21,306 nucleotides of DNA from an uncultured Candidatus Saccharibacteria bacterium (GTDB lineage: Bacteria > Patescibacteriota > Saccharimonadia > Saccharimonadales > Saccharimonadaceae): the NCBI GenBank assembly GCA_938041555.1, contig CALIAC010000001.1, forward strand, positions 1 to 21,306, given 5' to 3'. The notes under the pieces were generated by a model. It worked only from the letters and a program-made list of their open reading frames with translations. It ran no database searches and was not told the origin of the DNA. Positions 14,800 through 21,306 of this stretch are shown piece by piece (positions within the stretch are counted from its first letter, which is position 1; the number at the start of each line of letters is the position of its first letter). The position numbers and the translations under genes are program-made.

Positions 14800-14900
14800 A
14801 ATATCCAGAGTGCGACGAGGGACTGGCCCGATGACTCGCCAGCAACCTGCTTGGGAAGCGAGTAAGGTGCTAATTCCAGCCTGTGCGCAGGGAAGATATG
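14800..14900 (+). promoter_or_regulatory. SAM-I (S-box) riboswitch
   Basis: The conserved core is present in order: CAGAG after P1, GAGGGACTGGCCCGATGA, CCAGCAACC, a P3 hairpin (TGCTT/GAAGCG), AAGGTGCTAATTCCAGC, and P4 (CCTG TGCG CAGG). P1 pairs ATATC (14801-14805) with GATAT (14895-14899). It lies upstream of metK, so it should switch off SAM synthesis when SAM is abundant. Confidence 0.95.
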
Positions 14901-14918
14901 AGACGCGTAAGAGAGCAG

Positions 14919-14963
14919 CTCCTTTCTCGCCTGGTAGTGCAGGATAAGAGAAGGGAGTTTTTT
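14919..14963 (+). terminator. Riboswitch expression platform: terminator that also holds the metK RBS
   Basis: 14919-14928 pairs with 14948-14957 (10 bp, one G-U), followed by exactly six T and then the ATG at 14964. The 3' arm contains the Shine-Dalgarno AAGGGAG. A competing hairpin pairs 14905-14907 and 14910-14915 with 14928-14930 and 14922-14927 (two bulged bases), which would free the RBS and prevent termination. Confidence 0.85.
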
Positions 14964-15974
14964 ATGACAGCAACGACTATGGCATCAGCACAGTTTCGCA
15001 CCGCCGAGAGCGTAAGCCCAGGCCACCCCGACAAGCTGTGCGACCAAATGAGCGACGCCATCCTTGATGCCTATCTAGCCCGCGACCCACAGGCACGCGT
15101 GGCGGTGGAAGTGTGTGGTGGCCATGGCACGGTGTTTGTGACAGGCGAAGTGACGTCGCAGGCGACGGTGGCGGTGGCACCGATTGTGCAGCGTTTGGCG
15201 GGGAATGAGATAGAGATAATTGAGCATATTGCTCAGCAGAGCCCAGAGATTGCTCGCGGTGTGGATGATGGCGGGGCAGGTGACCAAGGCGTGATGATCG
15301 GTTATGCCTGCAACGAAACGCCTGAGCTGCTCCCACTCGAGACAGTGCTGGCGCGGCGATTGAACCAATTTTTGTATCAACGTTGGCCCTACGATGGCAA
15401 AACGCAAGTAACACTGCGTGACGGGCAGATAACGGCAATTGTTGCAAGCTTCCAACACGCACCAAAAGACGAATTAACAGAGGCAGTTAAGGAGTGGCTC
15501 CAGCAGCAGACGTATGTGAACACATTTTTTAAGGATAAGCAATATGATGCGCCAGTGCTGCACTGCAACCCAGCAGGGGACTGGCAGATTGGTGGCTTTG
15601 CGGCTGACGCTGGCCTGACGGGGCGCAAACTCATCGTCGACAATTATGGGCCACGCGTGCCGATTGGTGGCGGGGCCTTTAGTGGTAAGGATGCCACCAA
15701 GGTGGACCGCTCGGCGGCGTACATGGCGCGGCGCATTGCAGTGGATTATCTACGGCAGCACCACGCGCAGGAGGTGCTGGTGCGCCTGGCGTATGCAATT
15801 GGCCACAACCAGCCCGTCGAGGCGACTGCCATCATCGATAGTGTAGAGCAGTCCATCACAGGCTACGATCTCAGCCCACATGGCATCATCACTACGCTCC
15901 AGCTCGCCCAGCCCATCTACGAACCAACCGCCTGCTGGGGACACTTTGGTGAGGGGTTTGTGTGGGATCGGTAG
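14964..15974 (+). CDS. metK: S-adenosylmethionine synthetase (methionine adenosyltransferase)
   Basis: 336 residues. It makes SAM from methionine and ATP. ESVSPGHPDKLCDQMSDAILD (15-35) holds the ATP-binding His21 and Asp23; GAGDQG (105-110) and GGGAFSGKDATKVDRSAAY (235-253) are the two family signatures. DAGLTGRKLIVDNYG is also present, but the usual GGPHGD reads GGFAAD (210-215). The chain is about 50 residues shorter than typical 380-400-residue bacterial MetK, with reductions mainly in the middle and at the C-terminus. The ATG at 14964 is chosen because of AAGGGAG six bases upstream; an upstream in-frame start at 14883 would lie inside the riboswitch. It is controlled by the SAM-I element just upstream. 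Confidence 0.95.
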   Translation: MTATTMASAQFRTAESVSPGHPDKLCDQMSDAILDAYLARDPQARVAVEVCGGHGTVFVTGEVTSQATVAVAPIVQRLAGNEIEIIEHIAQQSPEIARGVDDGGAGDQGVMIGYACNETPELLPLETVLARRLNQFLYQRWPYDGKTQVTLRDGQITAIVASFQHAPKDELTEAVKEWLQQQTYVNTFFKDKQYDAPVLHCNPAGDWQIGGFAADAGLTGRKLIVDNYGPRVPIGGGAFSGKDATKVDRSAAYMARRIAVDYLRQHHAQEVLVRLAYAIGHNQPVEATAIIDSVEQSITGYDLSPHGIITTLQLAQPIYEPTACWGHFGEGFVWDR

Positions 15975-16008
15975 AGTGGTGAGGTTGAGCTAACATTTTG
16001 TTAGGTGA

Positions 16009-16188
16009 GTTTGCTGGGGTGGCTTGGTAGTAGCGCATTTTCTCGATAATCCACAGCAGGCACTTCTTGCTCACCTTAGTAGTCGGCACGCAGTGGCAAT
16101 GCAGTCATTTAATACAGCGCAACTGCAAGCACTTGAGCAAACGCACTACGCGCAGCTCATCCCTGGTAGTGCAACATTACCACAATAG
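16009..16188 (+). pseudogene. Possible remnant of a protein-coding gene
   Basis: A 59-codon open frame with a protein-like composition (LDNPQQALLAHLSSRH, then AQLQALEQTHYAQLIPGSATLP) ends in TAG. The first ATG is at 16099, leaving only 29 codons, without an RBS or -10 box. It may be the 3' end of a decayed gene or chance. No family is recognised. Confidence 0.25.
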
Positions 16189-16200
16189 ACTACACATACT

Positions 16201-16229
16201 TTGCCTCTCACCCCACAACCTTGTATACT
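16201..16229 (+). promoter_or_regulatory. Promoter of the helicase gene, leaderless type
   Basis: TTGCCT (16201-16206), a 17-base spacer, and TATACT (16224-16229), seven bases before the ATG at 16237. No Shine-Dalgarno. Confidence 0.7.
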
Positions 16230-16236
16230 AGAGTCT

Positions 16237-17769
16237 ATGGATCAGACACTTGCACAGGAGATTTTGCGTAGTGGTCAGAGTGCGCTGCTGACAGGGCCAG
16301 CGGGCACAGGCAAGACATATGTGTTGGGGCAGTTCATCCGCCAGTGTAAGGCGGATGGTAAGTATGTGTCCGTCACTGCTACGACGGGGCTTGCGGCGAC
16401 GCACCTGGGTGGCAGTACGATTCACGCATGGGCGGGGATTGGCATCCACGATAGCTTACCGAACAATTTTTTTGATCACCTGTCGAAGACGCGGCGCGAT
16501 ATTATTGCCAAGACAGATGTGCTCATCATCGATGAGATTAGTATGTTGCACGACTACCGCCTGGATATGATCGACGAAGTGTGCCGCCGGGTGCGCGAGG
16601 TGCCGAATCAGCCTTTTGGCGGATTGCAAGTAGTGATGAGTGGGGACTTCTTTCAACTGCCGCCTGTTAATCGCGATGGCGGGCGGCAGGGGGGCTTTGT
16701 GGTGCAGTCGCAAGCCTGGCGACAGCTTGACCCAGCTATTCTGTATCTCGACCAACAATACCGCCAGCAAGAGGGTGACGCCCTGCTAGACATCCTAACG
16801 GCTATGCGAGCTGGTGACCTGCGCCGACGCCACGCCGAGCATCTACTGGCTCGCACAGAGGTAGCACTGCCCCACGAGAGCGACCTCACCGAGCTCCATA
16901 CCGTCAATATCGATGTCGATCGGATCAACCAAGCCCGTCTAGCCGAGCTGTCTGGCGACGAAGTATCGTATCAGCGCAGCAGCACTGGTGGGCAAAATTA
17001 TGTCGATACCTTGCAGCGGAGTATCCTCGCGCCGGAGGTGCTAGTGCTCAAGCGGGGTGCACTGGTGATGGCTATTAAGAACGACCAAGCACGGCGCTTT
17101 GCTAATGGGAGCATTGGCCGGGTAACAGACTTCGAGCCAGGCACGGACTATCCCGTGGTGGAGTTTCGTAATGGCCATGTGGTGACAATGCAGCCTGACA
17201 CCTGGGAGCTGCGCGATGGTACGCGCAAGCGGGCCAGTATCTCGCAGCTGCCACTGCGCCTGGCCTGGGCGATTACTGTCCATAAGAGCCAGGGGATGAC
17301 GCTCGATAGCGCACGCATCGACCTGCGCAAAGCCTTTGTCCCAGGTATGGGCTATGTGGCACTGAGCCGCGTTAAGAGTCTCGATGCTATATATCTCACC
17401 GGTATCAACCGCATGGCACTTACCATGAGTGACGAAGCGTATATCATTGATACGCAGCTGCGCACCCGGGCTGCCCAAGATGCCGAGCGCTTTGCCCATC
17501 TGCGCGAACAGGCTGCTCAGCGTGCCACCGCGCCGCAGAAGAAGCCAACGGGCAAAACTGGCAGCACTAGCTGGGCGGCCAAGATCGCCACAATGCGCCA
17601 GACTCACCCCAACGCCTACAAACCATGGACAAAGGCCGATGATGAGACACTCAAGCAAGGCTTTGTCCAAGGCGTGAGTATCCGCCAGCTCAGCCGCACT
17701 CTTGGTCGGCACGAAGGCTCAATAAAAATGCGGCTGCAAAAGCATTTTGGTGAGGATGCGGTGCAGTAG
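16237..17769 (+). CDS. Pif1/RecD-like superfamily 1B DNA helicase
   Basis: 510 residues. Walker A is GPAGTGKT (20-27), Walker B VLIIDE (95-100), motif III QVVMSGDFFQLPPV (131-144), QQYRQ (173-177), motif V LAWAITVHKSQGMTLD (342-357) and motif VI GYVALSRVKSLDAIYL (372-387). These are the SF1B motifs of Pif1-type 5'-3' helicases, which unwind forked DNA, G-quadruplexes and RNA-DNA hybrids. After a Lys/Thr/Ala linker, residues 462-503 form a small helix-turn-helix-like domain (PWTKADDETLKQGF, then IRQLSRTLGRHEGSI), probably DNA binding. The ATG at 16237 is set by the -10 box seven bases before it; an earlier in-frame start would lie upstream of the transcription start. Confidence 0.92.
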   Translation: MDQTLAQEILRSGQSALLTGPAGTGKTYVLGQFIRQCKADGKYVSVTATTGLAATHLGGSTIHAWAGIGIHDSLPNNFFDHLSKTRRDIIAKTDVLIIDEISMLHDYRLDMIDEVCRRVREVPNQPFGGLQVVMSGDFFQLPPVNRDGGRQGGFVVQSQAWRQLDPAILYLDQQYRQQEGDALLDILTAMRAGDLRRRHAEHLLARTEVALPHESDLTELHTVNIDVDRINQARLAELSGDEVSYQRSSTGGQNYVDTLQRSILAPEVLVLKRGALVMAIKNDQARRFANGSIGRVTDFEPGTDYPVVEFRNGHVVTMQPDTWELRDGTRKRASISQLPLRLAWAITVHKSQGMTLDSARIDLRKAFVPGMGYVALSRVKSLDAIYLTGINRMALTMSDEAYIIDTQLRTRAAQDAERFAHLREQAAQRATAPQKKPTGKTGSTSWAAKIATMRQTHPNAYKPWTKADDETLKQGFVQGVSIRQLSRTLGRHEGSIKMRLQKHFGEDAVQ

Positions 17770-17827
17770 CGCATTGCTATCCCAAAGTCTGGGGTCGTCT
17801 CATATTTTTCGATGATTATAGTAAACA

Positions 17828-17860
17828 AAAATGAACGTTCTTATAATACGTTCATTTTTT
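17828..17860 (+). terminator. Rho-independent terminator of the helicase gene
   Basis: An 11-bp stem (17828-17838 with 17848-17858, AAAATGAACGT) has a 9-base loop and continuous T. The AT-rich base of the stem could work on both strands. Confidence 0.85.
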
Positions 17861-17904
17861 ATACTAGCGTTGTAAACCTCTCAGTAGATCCCATAGTTTA
17901 CTAA

Positions 17905-17934
17905 TTGACAAATCTCCTCGGTATCTTTTACAAT
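17905..17934 (+). promoter_or_regulatory. Consensus promoter with leader and RBS
   Basis: TTGACA (17905-17910), an 18-base spacer, and TACAAT (17929-17934). AAGGAG follows in the leader before the ATG at 17963. Confidence 0.8.
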
Positions 17935-17962
17935 AAAGTAATCTAGACAATAAGGAGAAAAT

Positions 17963-18784
17963 ATGGCAAATCCAGAGAGAGAGAGAGCCTTAACAGACAG
18001 CGCTGAGCGCCGAAGTATAGAAGACTCCACGATCATCCAGTCGTTGGGTCAGTTGTCGACCCATCGCGTGATCACACTAGAAAATACATCACCAAGTACA
18101 GCTAGCATCATAAAACAACCGACAGGTGCCGCCTCCATCCGACAGAACAGTGTTTTCCTTAGCGCTCGAGAAAAGATGAAAGACAGCTTCATTATGTTGG
18201 GGTATGTAAAGGAATCTCAAGCGACCATGCGGCTTAATTCACATGATATTGCCTATGTAGAGATGAACTCGTCTGGAAGGGTATCTCTTGAAAAAAACGA
18301 GACGGGTGTGATAGCGACAAGCGGGTTGGCAGGCTGCACTGGTGTGGCTGGTTTTGCAAAAAGTCGAGATGGGAAAATTCAATCGTTTGTTTCGCATTAT
18401 GATGCTCTGAGTCAGGATAGCCGCATAACAAGAAAAGATAGTCCGGTCAATCAGGATCTCTATACTTTTCGCTACCAAGTAGAAAAAGATGATACCCAAA
18501 GTACGCCATTGTATGTTGTTTCATATCCTGCATCGAGTTGCTATGATCAGGATTATGGTAAGCGACGAGGAGTGTTTCGAGAATGGCATTATATGGACCA
18601 GATCAATACTACAATAGCGCAGCTGGGCAAAAACGCACAAGTCCTCCTCTTGCCATATGAGCTTAACTCGCAAGGTCACTCTCTTGCGAGTGGCCGTATG
18701 GATGGCAAAGAAGGGATATTTTGGGATGGTGTCTATATTGATTTTGCTGACTATATTGGCGATACGGCAGCTAACAAACGGTAA
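17963..18784 (+). CDS. Unknown protein with a CheD/CNF1/BLF1-like Cys-His motif
   Basis: 273 residues with a strong AAGGAG site; more AT-rich than its neighbours. No family is clearly recognised. Residues 1-60 are polar and probably disordered. At 119-125 TSGLAGC places Thr119 six residues before Cys125, followed by a strand (TGVAGFA), a turn (KSRDGK) and a strand with His145 (IQSFVSHYD). Glutamine deamidases of the CheD, CNF1 and BLF1 type share a catalytic Cys in an L-x-G-C context and a His 12-17 residues on; CheD and BLF1 also have a Thr at Cys-6. Here the His is at +20, slightly further. Later strands (PLYVVSYPA, QVLLLPYEL) fit the same sandwich. It has no signal peptide, so any toxin role would need another export route. 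A housekeeping deamidase is also possible. Confidence 0.6.
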   Translation: MANPERERALTDSAERRSIEDSTIIQSLGQLSTHRVITLENTSPSTASIIKQPTGAASIRQNSVFLSAREKMKDSFIMLGYVKESQATMRLNSHDIAYVEMNSSGRVSLEKNETGVIATSGLAGCTGVAGFAKSRDGKIQSFVSHYDALSQDSRITRKDSPVNQDLYTFRYQVEKDDTQSTPLYVVSYPASSCYDQDYGKRRGVFREWHYMDQINTTIAQLGKNAQVLLLPYELNSQGHSLASGRMDGKEGIFWDGVYIDFADYIGDTAANKR

Positions 18785-18813
18785 CAAGTTTAGTTATAAA
18801 GGTATAGTTGTAG

Positions 18814-18819
18814 TAGAAT
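18814..18819 (+). promoter_or_regulatory. Possible -10 box, leaderless type
   Basis: TAGAAT six bases before the ATG at 18826, without a Shine-Dalgarno. The -35 is weak (TTAGTT near 18790). The gene could alternatively be read from the promoter at 17905. Confidence 0.4.
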
Positions 18820-18825
18820 AGCTAC

Positions 18826-19941
18826 ATGCATAACGAACCAAACACACAAACCCCCACCACCGATACCACCCCAGTAACGTCACCAGAGCTAGCTGCTACG
18901 CCGCTGAGTGATGCAGACGTAGCCGCCCATGCCGAGACTCAGCCAACTAATACTACCGCACAGTCTACGGCTGGCACATCTACCGATGCTACCGACATCT
19001 TCCTCTGGGCCAATCAAGCCGATCGCGACAAAGACCAGTTAGAGGTGGATCTCTTTCTCTTCACCAAGGGCTATACAGTGTATGCCACCAACTATGCAGC
19101 TGAGCTCAAGGCGCAGCTCAAGGTGCTCTTCCTCTACGATATGATCACAGCGGTGCAGACGGGTGCAGCGACTGGCCTGATGGTGCGCGACTTTGAGGCG
19201 GCCAAGGCTGAGGAGAATGTTCTCGAGCGCACCACACTCGACCGGGTAGTGCACGCTCAAGAAGTCATCGAGCAGATCACTTACAGCGAGGCAGATCTTG
19301 AGACCTTCAACGAGGGTGACCATGAGTTTAAGAAGGTTAAGGGTATCATTGCGCGCTTCCGGATGGGCACAGATGGCGAGCCATTCTTTGTGGCCAAGCT
19401 GCTGCCCCAGTCGCAGGTGCTCAAGGGAGCAACCGCCTGGATGTACAGCGGTGGGTCATTCCAGCCATTTGTGGCTGATGCTGGTCTGCGCATCACGCCG
19501 GATAATCAAGTATTAATCGTCGGCAACGATATCTTTGCCTTTAGCGAGAGCAAATTTGTCCGGCTTTTTGGCTACGATGCCAAAAAGCATGCTGTGGCAG
19601 AGGAAAAGATCGCTGCCATCACTCAGCAGTTCAAACTTACCTTGCCTGAGGGACTCACGCTCGACCGCCTGGTGCGCGACACACCAGCGCTGGTGACTAA
19701 ACTGCAAAAGCTCGATCCTGCCCAAGTGACACAAGACCAACTCATTGACCACGCTGATGAAATGGGCCTGGGCCTGATGACGGACGACGCGGCAGGGAGT
19801 ATCATTATCATGGATGCCAAGGATGCAGCCGTTTTTGTTAATCTCCTCAACGATGACTACGTCACGAGCGACCTGACCGGTGTCAAATACGAAATGCGCG
19901 GCAAGAAAATCCTGCGCGAGAATGAGCAATTGCCGGAGTAG
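18826..19941 (+). CDS. DUF4868-like (KwaB-type) protein
   Basis: 371 residues. Residues 1-57 are Thr/Pro/Ala-rich and disordered. Residues 58-165 are mostly helical and acidic. From about 168 to 365 the pattern matches DUF4868 as I know it: KKVKGIIARFRM, FFVAKLLPQ, a glycine-rich turn, LRITPDNQVLIVGNDIFAFSESKFVRLFGYDAKKHAVAEE, and near the end a short strand-turn-strand (YEMRGKKIL). DUF4868 is the domain of KwaB in the two-gene Kiwa anti-phage system, where KwaA is a small membrane protein. No KwaA-like gene is next to it; the upstream neighbour is soluble. It may therefore be a stand-alone relative or work with the 17963-18784 protein. The stop is followed at once by the structured region at 19964-20135. 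Confidence 0.65.
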   Translation: MHNEPNTQTPTTDTTPVTSPELAATPLSDADVAAHAETQPTNTTAQSTAGTSTDATDIFLWANQADRDKDQLEVDLFLFTKGYTVYATNYAAELKAQLKVLFLYDMITAVQTGAATGLMVRDFEAAKAEENVLERTTLDRVVHAQEVIEQITYSEADLETFNEGDHEFKKVKGIIARFRMGTDGEPFFVAKLLPQSQVLKGATAWMYSGGSFQPFVADAGLRITPDNQVLIVGNDIFAFSESKFVRLFGYDAKKHAVAEEKIAAITQQFKLTLPEGLTLDRLVRDTPALVTKLQKLDPAQVTQDQLIDHADEMGLGLMTDDAAGSIIIMDAKDAAVFVNLLNDDYVTSDLTGVKYEMRGKKILRENEQLPE

Positions 19942-19963
19942 GGAAGAGCGCTGTATTTTTGTC

Positions 19964-20135
19964 GGGACAGAGCGTTCATCTCAAGACTCTCACGCTCCAT
20001 CTTCCCGCACTTCATCCGATGGAGTGTGAGAATCTGTTGTTGTCCCAACAGATTCTCAGCCCAACGCAAGAGGTGAATATCTGGGAGATATTCACCCTTA
20101 TAGTGTTCCGTCGGAGGGAGTGTGGGAAGGTGAAA
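19964..20135 (+). ncRNA. Candidate structured RNA with a long closing helix and two perfect hairpins
   Basis: 19998-20023 pairs with 20107-20132 over 26 positions: 21 Watson-Crick, four G-U and one A-G mismatch. Inside are a perfect 13-bp hairpin (20027-20039 with 20046-20058) and a perfect 11-bp hairpin (20072-20082 with 20086-20096, loop GGG). An alternative 13-bp hairpin (19989-20001 with 20018-20030) competes with both the long helix and the first hairpin. GGGACA at 19964-19969 can pair with TGTCCC at 20041-20046 in the first hairpin's loop. The G-U pairs would be A-C mismatches on the other strand, so the plus strand is the structured one. TTGCCG (19930-19935), 18 bases, and TATTTT (19954-19959) could be a weak promoter. 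Identity unknown. Confidence 0.6.
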
Positions 20136-20200
20136 CTAGTGCGAAGAAAGAGAGACGATGCATCCACCCAATAATTCTATTTTTCTTAATCCTCTACTGA

Positions 20201-20209
20201 TGGTACAAT
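20201..20209 (+). promoter_or_regulatory. Extended -10 promoter of the GH1 gene, leaderless type
   Basis: TGG-TACAAT with the -10 at 20204-20209, seven bases before the ATG at 20217. No Shine-Dalgarno. Confidence 0.6.
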
Positions 20210-20216
20210 AAGCATT

Positions 20217-21306
20217 ATGGCTAAGCAACAATCTACGGTGCAATTTCCAAAACATTTCCTCTGGGGCGCTGCGACGAGCGCGCATCAGGTCGAGGGTGGT
20301 ATGCACAACCAGTGGTCGGAGTGGGAAAAAGCTCAGGCCAAGACCCTCGCTGCTCAGAGCCAATATCAATATGGCGACTTGCCCAACTGGCCGCACATTG
20401 CCAGTGCCGCCAAAGATCCAAACAATTATATCTCGGGCAAAGCTGCCAACCACGCCGAGCTCTACACGCAAGACTTCGCTCTGGCCAAGAAGATGGGCCT
20501 CACCTCGTGGCGCTTTAGTGTGGAGTGGTCGCGCATCGAGCCAGAAGAGGGCGCGTGGAATGCCGAGGCGATCAAATACTACAAGGCGTACTTGGCCGCG
20601 CTGGCCGATGCTGGGCTAGAGCCAGTCGTGACGCTGTTTCATTTCACACTGCCAGTGTGGTTTGCTGCCCAGGGGGGCTTTGCAAAGCGCGATAATGTGA
20701 AGTACTTCGTGCGCTTTGTCGATAAGCTGATGGATGAGATTGGTGCAACGGTGCGCTATGTCGTTACCATCAACGAGCCCTGCGTCTACGTGACTGAGAG
20801 CTACGACAATGGCACCTGGCCACCCAACGTCCGCAGCAAGTGGCAAACCTACCGCGTGCTGAGCAATCTTGCCTACGCGCACAACCAAGTAGCCAAAGTC
20901 CTCCATGCTAAGAGTCGGCGCTTCAAGGTGGCGGTGGCCAAGAATTCAGCCTACACCTACCCGGGCGACGACGCCTGGCTCAGCCGAGCGACAGCGCGGG
21001 TGGTGCAGTTCTTCCAGGATGATTATTTCCTGCGCAAGGTGGTGCGGCAGAGCGACTACATTGCCGTTAATTATTACTTTAGTAATCGCATCTATGGCTA
21101 CCGCATCCACAATCCCGAGACGACGCCAAATGATCTCGGCTGGACGATGCAGCCCGATCATCTCGAGCTTGCACTGGAGCGTCTCTGGAGCCGCTACAAG
21201 CTGCCTCTGCTCGTGACGGAGAACGGCGTAGCCGACGAGCGCGACCAGTTCCGCAAGCAATGGCTCACTCAGTCTATCCTTGCTATGCAGCGCGCTCTTG
21301 GCAATG
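20217..21306 (+). CDS. GH1 beta-glycosidase (partial, runs off the right edge)
   Basis: The first 363 codons are present with no stop. GH1 enzymes release beta-linked glucose, galactose or 6-phospho sugars, with retention of configuration. FLWGAATSAHQVEGG (14-28) is the family's N-terminal signature with Gln24 of the sugar-binding site. WRFSVEWSRIEP and LFHFTLPVWF follow in the normal order. TINEPC holds the acid/base Glu187, and LLVTENGVAD holds the nucleophile Glu335. GH1 proteins are usually 400-470 residues, so about 60-100 are missing. There is no signal peptide, so it acts in the cytoplasm on imported glycosides. Specificity is not decidable here. Confidence 0.95.
   Translation, partial: MAKQQSTVQFPKHFLWGAATSAHQVEGGMHNQWSEWEKAQAKTLAAQSQYQYGDLPNWPHIASAAKDPNNYISGKAANHAELYTQDFALAKKMGLTSWRFSVEWSRIEPEEGAWNAEAIKYYKAYLAALADAGLEPVVTLFHFTLPVWFAAQGGFAKRDNVKYFVRFVDKLMDEIGATVRYVVTINEPCVYVTESYDNGTWPPNVRSKWQTYRVLSNLAYAHNQVAKVLHAKSRRFKVAVAKNSAYTYPGDDAWLSRATARVVQFFQDDYFLRKVVRQSDYIAVNYYFSNRIYGYRIHNPETTPNDLGWTMQPDHLELALERLWSRYKLPLLVTENGVADERDQFRKQWLTQSILAMQRALGN

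Noticed and set aside
14883..14963. N-terminal extension of MetK starting at 14883
   Set aside because: It would be translated from within the SAM riboswitch, has no RBS, and adds residues absent from the family.

Overview
The window fits a member of the candidate phyla radiation, most probably a Saccharibacteria (TM7) relative. Four things point there: compact single-gene transcription units, the standard code (TGA is used as stop and never read through), surface proteins ending in an LA(D/N)TG sorting signal with a membrane span and basic tail, and a domain resembling the 'choice-of-anchor U' module that I associate with this group. This assignment is inference; there is no rRNA, tRNA or other marker in the window.

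Layout. 1-4706 is a surface and secretion block. It holds the tail of one sortase-type protein, a 525-base gap without a clear gene, a large minus-strand GH16 glycanase with a seven-bladed propeller and a sortase anchor, and a divergent secreted mannose-type lectin. 4788-6231 is a more AT-rich pair: a putative lipoprotein and a DUF3800-like protein. 6241-11578 is mostly housekeeping or unknown, each gene with its own promoter: an unknown protein, hypoxanthine phosphoribosyltransferase (minus), a Nudix hydrolase, a four-span membrane protein, a 67-residue Lys/Ala-rich helix, a class I glutamine amidotransferase-like protein, and an unknown protein with an in-frame (GGTGAT)9 tract. 11698-12283 (minus) has a VOC-fold protein and an HTH fragment. 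12810-13707 has a small unknown gene coupled to RNase HI. 13762-14730 is a minus-strand membrane-associated unknown.

14776-15974 is methionine adenosyltransferase under a SAM-I riboswitch whose terminator hairpin also contains the Shine-Dalgarno sequence. 16201-17860 is a Pif1/RecD-like helicase. 17905-19941 holds two accessory-looking genes: a protein with a CheD/CNF1/BLF1-like Thr-x5-Cys...His arrangement, and a protein resembling DUF4868 (the KwaB domain of the Kiwa defence system) without an evident KwaA partner. 19964-20135 can fold into a large branched RNA. The window ends inside a GH1 beta-glycosidase.

Two initiation styles coexist. Secreted, small or accessory genes have good Shine-Dalgarno sites (for example 3762, 9322, 12854, 17963). 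At least eight mostly cytoplasmic genes have a -10 box only 6-9 bases before the ATG and no Shine-Dalgarno, as expected for leaderless mRNAs. The carbohydrate theme (GH16, lectin, GH1) suggests glycan binding and scavenging, possibly on a host cell surface.
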